A stretch of DNA of 64,000 nucleotides from the NCBI GenBank assembly GCA_036346405.1, contig CM070550.1, positions 17,828,115 through 17,892,114 of the forward strand, read 5' to 3'. Numbering within the stretch: position 1 is the first letter of the stretch; each line of letters begins with the position of its first letter. Positions 45,001 through 56,755 of the stretch are shown one piece after another. A program made the position numbers and the translations under genes. Below the pieces are notes generated by a model. It had not been told where the DNA came from and did not search any database. It saw only the letters and a program-made list of their open reading frames with translations. The DNA comes from Phyllostachys edulis. Taxonomy: Eukaryota > Streptophyta > Magnoliopsida > Poales > Poaceae.

Positions 45001-48000
45001 TTACCACGCAAAGCATAACAAAACTAATGCATATCTAATACTTACTAGCTAGCTAGGCAGGGTTTCAGATGTTTTGGTTTGATTGAGGGGTTACCATCAT
45101 AAAGTAAACACGAGCAACAAATCCATGCACAAAGAATAAAGAATAGTGTAGTTTAAAGCGACCATATATCTTGACTCAAATTAATATGGTTAATTCTGCA
45201 AAGTCAATTTAGCAATGACCACACATACACACGCATGCGTAGATAGAGTTTTGCTTTTGCTCAAGAGGCCTGGAAGGGATAACTGGGTACGGGAGCTGAA
45301 TAGAGGAGGACGGGGCTTGCGTTGTCACATTGGGCAAGAGCAGAGGAGATAAACATTTCTTGAACCAAGCTAGAGGTGGTCATGGGTTAGGACCCGCCAG
45401 TGCTCCCCTAAGTTGCTACATATCTGTAGTGGAAATTGTTGCAGTTATATATATATGCTAGTACAGCCTATACCAGGATTGGTTATGCATCACTGAGGTG
45501 TGTAGAAAGACATCTTACAGTTGAATATGTTATTCCCTTGCCCTATCATGCATTAAAAAAATCATTCGTAGAGATAATGATGTCAAAATTGAGATACAGG
45601 GTACTAAGAAAAATCAATATAAACTGACTAGATTTTTACTGTTAATTTAACATGGGCATTTATTAATTGACCATTTCAAAATTATTAGGTACAGTTTACA
45701 AGCATATTTGTCGAGATTAGCCTGAGTATGTAACTAAAGGAAAGCACACGAATTTTAAATCATAGTAAGGGCCTGATTTGCTACCAACCACTACCCCACT
45801 ATCAATAATGCCGCTTCAGGATTTGTGCAATTCAGTCTCTAAGATAGTACATGTAAAAGCACATATTATAGATTTTGCCTCTATAGTAGTGATTCCTATT
45901 TGCACTATTTTATTCTTGAATACTTATAAACGTACGAATATTCGAGTTATTTTTGTGTACACAAACATAACTAATGTGCAGATTCTGTTCATTTTGTTTT
46001 TTATAAAACACACACACACACACACACATGTTATACTCCACACACTCCTTAGCACAATTTGACCATGACAGGATGCTGTGTTCTTAATTCTTAAGTATAT
46101 ATAACTTCTTGTAATCTTTAAGTAAGGAAGATTAAAGTGTACATATATACTTGATTTAGCCTAGATATTTTTGTGGTGCACAACAAAGTTGGACTTGATT
46201 TACGATGTGGCTAAGGGGTTTGTACTCTTTACTAGTAAGAAACTTTATGTGACACCTCTGCCGTATTCTCACCATGTTTTCTCTACAGTAGTCTAGCCCT
46301 AAATAATTCAGCTGTGCTAAGTAACTACGACAGATTGCCAACGCGCGGTTGGAAATTTGACCTGAGTTTAACCGGCTTTTACGTACAGGGAGGTTCTACC
46401 GATCTATATATATTCATCTTGGGGAAATATCTCACGCATGCAGATGCAGCTACTCCATCTGGAGTTGATGCCAGAAAGAAGTGCATCCAAACAAAGCAAA
46501 CAACATAAACTGCTCAAACTGCTAGCGTCAACAGTAGGAGATATCTCATGCGCATCTGCAGCTAGCTAGCCAGCCAAGAAAATGCTCTGATTCCATACGG
46601 TGCACAGTGCAAGCGTACAAACCTGGTTCCTGGACAGCCCGGTCTGCCTCGCCAACAGGTGCTTATCGGCATCGCTCGGGTACCTGACGGCACGAGAAAC
46701 CACGCATGAGCACACATAGGAAAGGACTCATTAAGGCTGCAGTGATAGCTGCACTATCTCCTGCCTCACTGCAGCAGCAGCAACAACGCTACGAGCACTA
46801 TTCACCAATCATATACGTATTATATGTGCAACTGATCTGATCATCATATGAACACTGATATCTATGCATGCACGCATGCAACAGGAACCAAGGGAAGACG
46901 GATTCCTTGATATATTCTCCTCTGATCTTTTTGACATCTCGCAGAGGGTGGCAATGGCAATATGGCATCGTGACCGTGCATGCTTGGATTACAGCCAGGA
47001 TAGGGAGATCGACGACGATGATGATGCATGTAAAGTAAAAGGGATGTAGATAGCTCGCCCATGCTGGTACATGCACAGCACACAAGAGCACGCATATATT
47101 GCAGAAAGGCTCCTAGGCATGCAGAATTGCAGATGCAGGCAGCGGCAGCAGGAGCAGGAGCAGCGTACGTGGTGTAGCCGAGCTTCTGCATGCGCGCGAA
47201 AGCCTGAGAAAAAGGAGCAGAATTCGTGCGTTGCTGCTGCTGCTGCTGCTGCTGCTGCGTGACACGCGTGCGTACACTGACGGGCAGTATTCCGCCGGCC
47301 AGCCGGCCACTAAACCGCAGTAAAACTAAAAAAGGTAAATTTCTGCAATGATGGGAAAGTAACTCGGGGGGCAAAAGGGGAGGAATATACACAAGCGCAC
47401 AGTCATCGGCATGGTTCCTGCCGGTTTTAGCGTAGATCTCGAAAAAAATTTCTGCTTTTGCTAAAGCGCAGCAGCAGCAGCAAACCAGAGAGAGAGAGAG
47501 AGAGAGAGAGTGCAAAAGCAAAGCAGAAGCTGCCCGTGACGAGTGCAGTACTACTACTGCTACTCCTACCATGTTGCCACGTACGGCAGCATTCGATCCC
47601 ATGCACAATGCAGTTGCATCCCCCCTAACACAAGCATCAAACGCCATGCATGCCATTGCCGACCAAAGAAGAAAATTAAGCTGGACAGCAGCATGCATGC
47701 AAGCTAGAGCTAGAAGTGCAGTCGCGTGCATGAACTGGCCAGGACTGCATGTACACATACATGTAGTATTTGCATGGAGTATCTGCAAGTACGCGTACGT
47801 GTAGAGAGAGGATATATAGATGCAAGAAGAATTGAGATGGGATGGGTCGTTGACGTACGGGTGGAGGAAGTGCTCGAAGAGCCATGCGCGGAGGATGCTG
47901 ACGGAGCGCTCGGGGAGGCCGCGCTGGGGCCGCCAGGCCTCCTGCTCCATCATGCCCATGTGGTGGAAGGCGCGCTGCTGCCGGAGGCTCAGGTCGATGG

Positions 48001-50816
48001 CGCGGAGGCGCGGCGTCTCGCCCTTGGTCAGGCCGGAGCTCGTGCCGGCGTCCTTCTCGCCGAGCAGCTCACACGTGTGCCGCAGCTGCGTCGCGATGGC
48101 GTCCTTGAGGCACCGGAAGTGCCGCGACATGGCCTTCTGCGCCAGCGCCGTGTACGGCGTCGCCGCGCCGAACCCCATCACCGAGTCGAAGAAGTTCACC
48201 ACCATCTGCATCTGATCGCAGTAGTGGTTGTACCTCCGATCCACCTGAACACCAACCAAGACAAACAAACAAACAGAAATTAATCATCTCAAAGCTGTAC
48301 AAAACACTTTAATTAACTCGATCAAATATACGTACGTACGATTCATCTCAAAGTAAAAAAAAAAAAGACACACACACAACCAAATTAAACCAGCAGAAAA
48401 TTAAGCTGGCCGACCGATGAAGGAAAAGCAAAGCAACACAAGAAACAAAACTTGGGTGCGGCAATTAATATATGGGCATGGCGTAGCATGTGTCGCTGGC
48501 ACAATTATGAGAAAATGTGGGGAAGGAACAAACGGAGCCGAGGCCCACAGGCCGACAGGCGTTTGGCAATAGCTAACCATGCACATATAACTTGCATGTG
48601 CCGATTGTTCCTGTGCTCAAGCCGTGCGATCGATCTCTTACCAATTATGTCGCAGGACGGCAGTAGTAGTAATATATAGTAGCCAGGGACGTGTGAGTGC
48701 TAGCTCTCGTACTTTCTCACTGTGCCAATTCTAACAGTGCCAAGGAGGCCAGAAGCTAGCTGAGCTACCTCCGGCCATTTTTATTAGAACTTCTTATAGC
48801 AAGGCATGAAGAATGCTTGCTTGCACCAACCCGATATATAATACACACACACACATACCTACTAGAATGAGTTGAATCAAAAGCTTTCACATAGTAGCTA
48901 CTAGTGCACGTATATATAATTTTTTTAGAAAAAAAACTTTCACACAGTGACGCAACAAATATTAGTATCATATATACGGAGATCGATAAAAATATAATAA
49001 TAGCAAGCAAGGGGCCCTACTTCTTTCCCCTTGTGGGGATATGGAAAGAGAATGCAACATAAAGAAATCGAGGCGACGAATGCATTGCAGCGGCAACATG
49101 CAGCTGCTATCACGGCGGCAGCCACACACCAACAACCGCACAAAAAGAAATCGGGGCTATGGTGGGATGTTACTATGATTGGAGATTCATATCTCTTGGA
49201 GTTTGTGTCGTGACAATCAACCAAAAGCTAGCCGTGCCTTCTCTGCTTGTTGGCTCCTGCCTGCATGCCATTGGCGGCCGCTTCATCTGCCACGTCCGGA
49301 AATGACTCGTAAAAACAAGCAACAGCCAGTTCGTTCGCGAGTACGTACTAGCCCTATATACCCGGATGGCCACTTACCGTCCGTCCGTCCGTCGCGGTTG
49401 CACCCACCTAAACGCCGCCGCGGCCGCATCGCCGGGTGGACCTATGACGCCAGTAAAAACCCATGCATGCGAGAGAGAGAGAGATGAAGTGTGTGTGTTT
49501 GGGTGTACGTGCCTCGTCAAGCATGGAGATGAGCTTGGCCTTCTTGCGCTGGTGCTCGAACCGGTCGGCGGGGGAGAGCTGGGGGTGCTCCTTGGACGCG
49601 GATGAAGGTGACAGAGCGGCGCCGGAGCTGGAAGCGCCGCCGGCCCCGCCCTTGCTAGCGTTAGGGTTCGAGGCCGAGGCGCCGGCGCCGCGCCCGCCCC
49701 GCCCGCCGCCCTTGATCTGCCCGCGGCCGACGCTGCAGAATTCCTCGAGGAGCTCCTGCGCCGCGCGCGCGTACTTGGAGTTGCGCAGCACGCCCGCGAC
49801 TCCGGCGGGGCCGTACCCGACGTGCAGCTGCTGCCCCAGCGCGCCGACCTGGCCGTGCAATGCCATCGGGAGCTGCTGCACCGACGGCGCCTGCTGCTGC
49901 TGCCGGTTGAAGTAGAGCACGCCGTCCCTGACCCTTAGCTCCTCGGCCTGCTTCGCCATCTCCAGCTGCTGCAACGACGGCGAGAGCGAGAGGGAGAGCC
50001 CCTGGCCTTCCACCACTCCGGCTCCTCCCCACCGAACGGAGCCGCGGCGCTGCCGAACGCCTGGAACGCTTCGTGGTGTTGGATAGCGGACTGTGCGTCC
50101 GACGGCGGCGGCGACGAAGGCGACGACCTCGACTGTTGCTGTTGGTGAGGGTTCATCAAGAACAGATGCATCGCGGCGGCCGGATCGGTGGCGAGGCCCG
50201 GCATGCCGCCTTGTTGCTTCGGCGAGGACGTCTCACCTAACGAGCCCAGGTTGGCACCACCGAGGACCACCCCAGCCCGGCCAGCCGCGCCGCCGCCGAA
50301 CCAGCTGCCGTCGCCGGCCACCCCTCCCGGCGCCTGCCGCAACCCGAAGCGATAGTTGGCGGTCATCTGGCTAGCGAGCAGCTCGGTGGCGGAGGGTCCC
50401 GACGGCGGCTGGCCGGGGAAATTGAACATCTCGGAGAGCATATCGGAGGCCCCGGCGGCCGCCGCGTGCTCGTACATAGCGGCGGGCTCGGCGTGCTCGT
50501 CTCCCTCGATGGGGAGCAGCCCGTGCCCACTGGCGGCGGCCAGGTCGAAGCCCTGCACCCGGAGCTTGTCGCGGCGGCTCTGCTGCGCCACGTGCTGCTG
50601 CTGCTGCTCTTGCTGCTGGTCCTGGCTGGAGCCCGGCCGGTCGAAGCCATCGGAGGAGAAGCCGAAGACGCCGCTGCTGCCCTGGTGGAATCCCTGGGAG
50701 TGGGACATAGAACTCGCGGTGGCCGGCCGGCCGTCGGAGATCGCTGCACTGCTCTTTGTTTGGCTCACGTACGTGGTCGTCTGCCCTGGCTGAGACGGTG
50801 GCGCCGCTATTCCCAT
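42075..50816 (-). CDS. BLH2/BLH4-like: BEL1-like (TALE) homeodomain transcription factor, BLH2/BLH4 type; exon 1 frameshift
   Basis: Minus-strand exons are 50816-49513, 48244-47859, 46683-46623 (the 61 bp exon typical of TALE homeobox genes) and 42611-42075. Domains in order: an N-terminal MLSEMFNFPG motif shared with BLH2/BLH4, a QGLSLSLSPSLQQLE segment, the SKY domain (NSKYARAAQELLEEFCSVGR), the BELL domain (DRRYNHYCDQMQMVVNFFDS, then MSRHFRCLKDAI), the three-residue-loop homeodomain with YPSDADKHLLARQTGLS and VSNWFINARVRLWKP, and the C-terminal ZIBEL motif VSLTLGLQH. The expected length is about 762 aa. BELL proteins pair with KNOX partners in the nucleus to control meristem and leaf-margin growth. 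Exon 1 as given is one base short: the N-terminal frame ends early near 49935, while the SKY frame is shifted. The missing base is most likely in the CCCC run at 50027-50030, since exon 1 is 1304 bp and 1305 restores phase. Intron 1 uses a GC donor. Confidence 0.92.
42612..46622 (-). other. BLH intron 3 (4011 bp)
   Basis: Bounded by the exon 3 donor (CAG/GTTTGT at 46622-46621) and the exon 4 acceptor (TCCAG at 42612). It is AT-rich with no nested gene recognised. It contains a Stowaway-like MITE, a poly-C run (43674-43683) and a (CA)n run (about 46008-46028). Large introns before the last exon are usual in this gene family. Confidence 0.8.
43142..43396. mobile_element. Stowaway-like MITE in BLH intron 3
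   Basis: It begins CTCCCTCCATTCTCAAATAG and ends AAAAAACGGAGATAG, an imperfect Stowaway (Tc1/mariner) inverted repeat. It is flanked by TA at 43140-43141 and 43397-43398. Length 255 bp, non-coding. Confidence 0.75.
46684..47858 (-). other. BLH intron 2 (1175 bp) with open read-through frame
   Basis: Donor CACCC/GTACGT at 47858-47857, acceptor CGTCAG at 46684-46685. The frame of exon 2 stays open for about 330 codons into this intron, to a stop at 46862, including a polyglutamine run from (CAG)n at about 47228-47258. A (GA)n run lies at about 47486-47510. Confidence 0.8.
48245..49512 (-). other. BLH intron 1 (1268 bp), GC-AG type
   Basis: The donor reads GACGAG/GCACGT and the acceptor GTTCAG/GTGGAT. 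Only the GC donor joins LDE to VDRRY in frame, matching the BELL-domain consensus. The nearest GT (three bases further in) would break the frame. The intron holds no recognised gene. Confidence 0.7.
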
Positions 50817-51720
50817 GCCGGCGGCGCCACTGTCACCATCGTCGGCGCGATTCCAGCCAAGAAAACCCCCTTCTTCCGCAGCAAACTGAGCTCACCAGCA
50901 CCAACCGCGGCAGCATCTGGGGGGGAACCAACGAAAAAAAATCAGAACCGGAGAATTGAATAGCTAGAAGAATTGCGCTAGAAAAGATCTCTCTTTTCCA
51001 AACTCCTACGACTAAGGTACGTATGAACAGCTAGAATTGAACTGAACTGAACCGAATCGATGGGGGCATGTATAAAACTATCTTTTCTTCTCTCGCCGCT
51101 CTCGTTTCCTTACCTAAGAGGAGCACATCGTTATCTCGGCGAGGGAGTGAAAGGCTTGCCTCCGAGACCTCCTCTCTCTCTCTCTCTCTAAATCTCTTTA
51201 TCTCTATCTCTCTCCCCCTGTGCTGTGACTAACTCTATATTTTTTTCATCCTTCCTTTGTCTGGTCGGGCACAGCAGTCCGCCTTGTACAATCGCCTTCT
51301 GAAAGGGAAGAGCGACGCAAAGGGGAGGGCAAGGACGCTAATATACCAGTACACTGCTAGTATAAAAAAACGCAGTTTTTTATGCTGCTGCTGCTGCTCT
51401 GCTGCTGATCCCTCCTGCCGCTGCCGCCGCTGCTGCTGATATTGGAATTGGACAGAGCCCAACCCAAAGGGAGGCTAGGAAAAGGTCGCTGTCCCTCTCC
51501 CTCTCTCTCTCCTCCTCCTTTGGTATCCCCTTCCTCTCTCCCCTCTTTTATTCTTTTGCCTGTACGTTTAATAATCAGCGTCGTTTGTTGTGTTATGGTT
51601 AAGTTATTATTGTTGGTGCTGCTGATGCTGTACCTTGTTTTTATTTGTCTCCCCCTGCTTTCTCCCTCACTTTCCTTTTATCGTTCACTCTCAATTCTAC
51701 TACTGCTAGCTTAATTACTA
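50817..51720 (-). promoter_or_regulatory. BLH 5' leader and proximal promoter
   Basis: The leader carries CT-rich DNA (51171-51217 on the plus strand, that is GAGA-type on the gene strand) and GGGGGG near 50920. A minus-strand 75-codon open frame with a polyglutamine stretch (51462-51235) could act as an upstream ORF if transcription starts above it. A TATA-like word (minus strand TTTTATAC, about 51069-51076) lies about 255 bp above the ATG. The start site cannot be fixed from sequence. Confidence 0.35.
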
Positions 51721-51980
51721 TTACGTCTGATTCTAAATGCAAGCCGTTTCAGAATCTGTATCGGTCAAACACTTTTAGCTTTAACCGTCAATATAAAAGA
51801 ATTATCATGATTGACAACATGAAATTGATATCGCTAGATCCACCATAAAATATATTTTCATAATGTACAATTGTTTTTATTTGAAACAACATATTTTTTC
51901 ATTGAAATTAATGGTCAAAATGTCACGTTAAAGACCATGTCAATGTTCAAACAACTTTTATTTGGAATCAGAGGGGTTAC
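51721..51980. mobile_element. Stowaway-like MITE upstream of BLH gene
   Basis: The left end TTACGTCTGATTCTAAAT and the right end ATTTGGAATCAGAGGGGTTAC are diverged inverted repeats of the CTCCCTCTGATTCCAAAT type. TA flanks at 51719-51720 and 51981-51982. Length about 260 bp. It lies about 0.9 kb above the BLH start codon. Confidence 0.65.
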
Positions 51981-51982
51981 TA

Positions 51983-54900
51983 TATATACTTACTTGATAG
52001 GGGTATTAATTTCACTGCAACTGGTAATTATGCATGCATGAGTAGCTAATATGTCTTGTATTAGCCAGCAGAAAGAAATTGATAAAGCAGAGGGAGGGAT
52101 GGATGGGAAAAGAAAGCGAGGAGGCCGGCCGGAGGAGTCCCCCTCTGTATCTTTGCAGCTTTTCTTTTTCATTTCAAATTGACTAGCACTCGAAAGGGCC
52201 GGGGTGAAGGGGGAATTGACCCCAGCAAATTAAAACTTTTCATGTGCTTTAACGGGTGCCATATGTTACATCCCTCCTTTATTGAAAAACCAAAAGAGAA
52301 AGAAGAGAAGAGAAGGGAAAAAAATATGTAAGCTGCTCGATCGATCCCAAGCACGAGGGGTACCTAGGTACGTACGCGAGCGTATGTAGTGGAGTATAAA
52401 CCTAATAAACCCCTCTGCTTGCTTCGCGGTGTTGCAGGCCTAGTTAATTAATCCATCTCTCTAACAGCCAGTACTAATTAAACCGACGCCTTTTTCATTG
52501 CTAGCTCCTTGCTGCATGTGTTGGCCTAAGGAACTTGCTTAACTAGTTAAGCCCCCTCTTGTTGGGTTAGTAGTAGAGCAATAATTAAGAGGCAGTTAGA
52601 GAGAGAGAGAGAGAGAGATCGCACAAGTGCACAACACAAGAGGTAATTAAGCCACATTTCTCCGGCCATTTCTGACTTTTTCTCTATAAAGAGTAGGAGA
52701 AGGAGGGGCAGTCTAGTCATTTCAGCGGTGAGTCTGTGAGGCCCAGCTTAAAAGAGGAGATAAGGAGGCCGGCGTGAGAGGTGAGCCCCAGGAGCAGCAC
52801 CACACGAAGAGGCCGCCCGGGGGGCTTCATCGTCCACCTTTATCGGCCGTCGGATCGCGATCGGGCGGCGGTGGCGGAGGGTGGTCCAGCCGGGCGATAG
52901 CGGCCACGGGCGGGCCTTGTCGGTCGCTGGGAACGGGTGAGGGAGGGGAGGGGGGATCCACACTCCAGTGGCGTCGCGATCAATTATTGGGCCGCTGTGA
53001 TTTGGACTCCGCACCAACTCAATCCTAGTCTCACACAGTGATCATGTTATCTCCCGTGGGGCCACGCCCGGGCGGGGAAAGATGTTCTCCTCACCGGGCG
53101 GCGGGCCTAATTGTTGCATATACGAGCGCTGCTACAGGTACGTACGTTCGAGTGGCTTTCTTTAGGGATACGGTTACTAACAGGTGGGCTGATCTACGAG
53201 CGCCGTCTACTTGTCAACCAAAAATCTCTAGTAGGGATTTTGTGCGCGCAACAATTTGCTTGATGGAGGATAGAGCGTAGCTCACTTCGCTTCTATACCT
53301 GTTCACGGGCCCCGGCCGGCGGTCGGGGTCGGACTCGCGATTTGAATTCCGGTCTGATAGAATGATGAAATACAGTTAAAATAATAAAAAACTATTTTTT
53401 ATTCTCAAAGTGAATTAAATATTATTTTTTACTTAAAAAAAGAATCAGAATAATATTTGTTAAAATGGAAAATGTATTTTTCTGTCTGAGACCGAGCTTT
53501 TCAGGCCCAGCCTAGCCTGGCATTTGAACAATTCTAGTTGGCTACGACTGTCGATGTGCGTCTGGCCCGCCTGCGTTCGAACTTCATGTTCGACGTACGT
53601 GCTCACTGGAATAAAATGGGTACAAACACATGCGCGTTCAATAGGAAATCACGTGTTCGTGCTCCGTGAAACCTTGGTACCTCAACAAAAGCGCTACATT
53701 GTATCCCTAAAAAACAATTAGCTTGATGGGCCGATATATGGACTGTGACTGAACCCAACGCCTAGCCCCCCTTCCCTTCGTCTCCAATTGTCACATTAAA
53801 GAGTAATCCCTCCAAATGCGCTTTTTGCTTATTCCTCTTTCTTCACACGGGGACCTCCTGTTACTTTCTTTCTGTCTTTCCTTCCTTCCTTTCTTTCTTT
53901 CCTGCGTTGCTTTCTTGATTTACTGTCAAGAAAGTAGTGTCATACATTTTGTTAATGTTTATCTTCTTTTTTTTTTTTTGCAGCAGTTTGTTAACGTTTA
54001 TAGATAGAACTATATATTGAATATATGCATGATGGGCATGTGGAGATTTTTCAGTATTAATTGGCCTGAAAATGAGTCGGTGACAGTTGCCAAGCTAAAA
54101 AAAAGTAGTACAAGTTTTAATACCAGCATAAATTGGCGCACCTATTAGAGATGGCGACTAATGGTACAATAGCTTGTTAAAAGAGGCAGAACACAGTGAA
54201 GGGAAGTCATGTATTATATCCGATCAAACCTGAAGTTGATACGTTCAGTGCAGTGTGAACTTCAGCAGGTGAGATTTTTTAGTTGACCCCATCACATTTT
54301 AGTGACGGAGAAAAAACGTTAGAATCTGTGAAACAGTGAGTAGTCCAATCAGTTTGGCATCTGTGTGTATGACAGTTCGAGGATTCAAGTAAGGAGAGGA
54401 GAGAGATCAATCCTGAAAGTTACTAGAAGTTAACAGTGTAGCTTGATAGAAGCAGTGGCTCGAATGAAATGCCCTTCCGGCATGGGCAAACATTCTGAAT
54501 CAACAAGTACTACTCGCTACACACACTGATACACATATGGCACCTTCAGGTTATGTTTACCATCTGGTTGACTTCAGTTTGAGGATGCTGTCACATCGAT
54601 GGAGCTTTTTAAAAAAATTACATCGATCGTGTGCCTGACTTGGATATTAAAAATATCATTAACACAAAGGCATTTGAAAGTTGACGCCTAGAAACTATAT
54701 ATTAAGCATCTTCTTAAAACATCTAAGGGCTTGTTTGGATAGAGATGGATCAGAACCAATTTATTTGAATTAGAAGAGATTTTAGTTTAAATTCTTAATC
54801 AATTTGAAGGATTTAGCCAGATCATAATGTATCAAAATGACCATTTTCATATGTGGAATAGTTTTCTCCCTCACCCCACAATTTGTTGAAAAGTAGAAAA

Positions 54901-56755
54901 AAAAGGAAAGGATGAAATAAAGAAAAAAGGACCACACCAACAGCATCCAAAGCCATTGCCCACTGTCCTTTTGGCATCTGGCCCCAGTCACGTGAGAAGA
55001 CGGCTCCCCCACGTGCACATATGGGCCTCCATGGCTCCATCAGCTCAGCTCTTCCTGTTTTTTCAAGCAAGCTGCCCCAGAGCTGCCCAAAATCAAGCCT
55101 GGCGTTGGTCAGCACGGTGAGCCTCACCCGATATTCCCAACTTTAGACGGTGTCCAACTTCATAATCGGGTTGGGTAGGTCCCAACCAGAATTGGAAGCT
55201 CGAAAATCCATATGGCTCAAATCTCAAGCCTGGCAGCTGGTTAGCTCAATCTCAGGCTGGCCTAGCTAAACCATACACAGTTTTATTGGGCAATATATAC
55301 ATATATAATTGTATTTTGGTCGCGCCTAATTTATATGTTTTTCTCGCGCAATTGTGCGGCATGAACAAGTCTACGTATAAATAAACTCCTAGTTCACAAC
55401 TCAATGTTTGGCTTTGAAGATATCGTAATGAGAGTTGGTTTTTTTTATGGTTTAGGACTACTTTCTATCTTTTCAGTTTAAATATGATGCAGGTAAAATA
55501 TAATGGTTGTTGCTGATTAGTTGTACTTACACTCCACAGATTAACGGTCAGTTTTTTTTTTAGAAATTCTAGCACATTTTTTAAGAGCATTTGACCACGC
55601 ATCGTCGTCTTTCATTATACCATATATTAATAGCTGACCAGGGGTGAAACTAGAACGAATTTGGTAGGAGTTTACTGTTTCACCATTTGTATAGCAACAT
55701 ATGAATTTTTCAACTAATATTATACTAAATAGTAACGTGTCAGCCTATTTTTAACATCAATAATTCGATATAACCGACGGCAATGTACAATGATAAATAA
55801 GTAGCAATATGCTTACTATTGATGCTCGTTTTTTATGCTTTACTCGCCTCATATCATTATCATTTACCCTGCTATTTGTGCTAAATTGTGCCATTTGGCA
55901 ACTAACCCTAACGAAATCCAAAGATATGTTGTATTTCACTTTTTTCGCAGGAAATTGGCTAAAAAGAGTCGATAAAGAGCCTCCTTTGGGAAATGTGCAA
56001 AAATGAACTTCATCAAATGATAAATTGGAGGTTATCATGACATTTGCCTTGTCGAGCCGATTGGCATGCATTCTGGCCTAAGGAAAATTTGAGAACTGAT
56101 GCGCGAGGATCTTGTCTTGCTTCGGCGTTGGGCATCTTGTGGATCGGCTCTTTGGGTCTCGAGACATCCTTTTTAGCTCAAATTGTTTTGATCAGTCTAT
56201 TTGATGCTTATGATACTTTATTGCTTTGATCAGTCCATTTGATTTTGCGCTATTTTGTTGATTCTCGGAATCAACTTATTAGTTGCTAGATTCAAACATG
56301 GTATTTAGATTTAGTCAACTGATCTATATCAAATAGTGCAGATAATAATATTTTTTTATTAATTATATGGAAATAATTGTAGGGAATAAATGGCAATTTT
56401 TGTAGGTAATACATTTAGCAAATATTGTTTGTAGGTTGTTAATTTTTTTGAAATATAAGGATGGTGACAAGATTGGTTGGTCTGTTTCTGATTTTCGTAA
56501 ATTCTCAATGGTACGAAATCCGTTAGACTCGCAATAATATTTTGTGATCGTCGTATATTGTTGTAGTGCGTTAAATTTCTGAAGAATTTTGTGGGGACAT
56601 TTGAGATAGCAATGAGTCGTAAGTAGGAATGTAAGTGATATTGCGATACGCTAGGGAATTCATACACAAACCATGTCATAGTACTATAAAGTAAAATACG
56701 AATACAAGTACACAAAGCACAACGAAGACCTCGTACTAGCTTGGTGGCGCCAGCA
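51983..56755. other. Intergenic DNA without recognised gene
   Basis: A GC-rich island at 52740-53030 has open frames on both strands but no recognisable domain. 52596-52618 is (GA)n. 54730-54780 opens GGGCTTGTTTGGATAGAG, like the end of a small DNA transposon, with no matching second end found. 55560-56300 looks like decayed retroelement DNA. No host gene is supported. Confidence 0.5.

Noticed and set aside
52748..53028. Open frames on both strands in a GC-rich island
   Set aside because: No conserved domain, both strands equally open, and no transcript signals that could be read from sequence.
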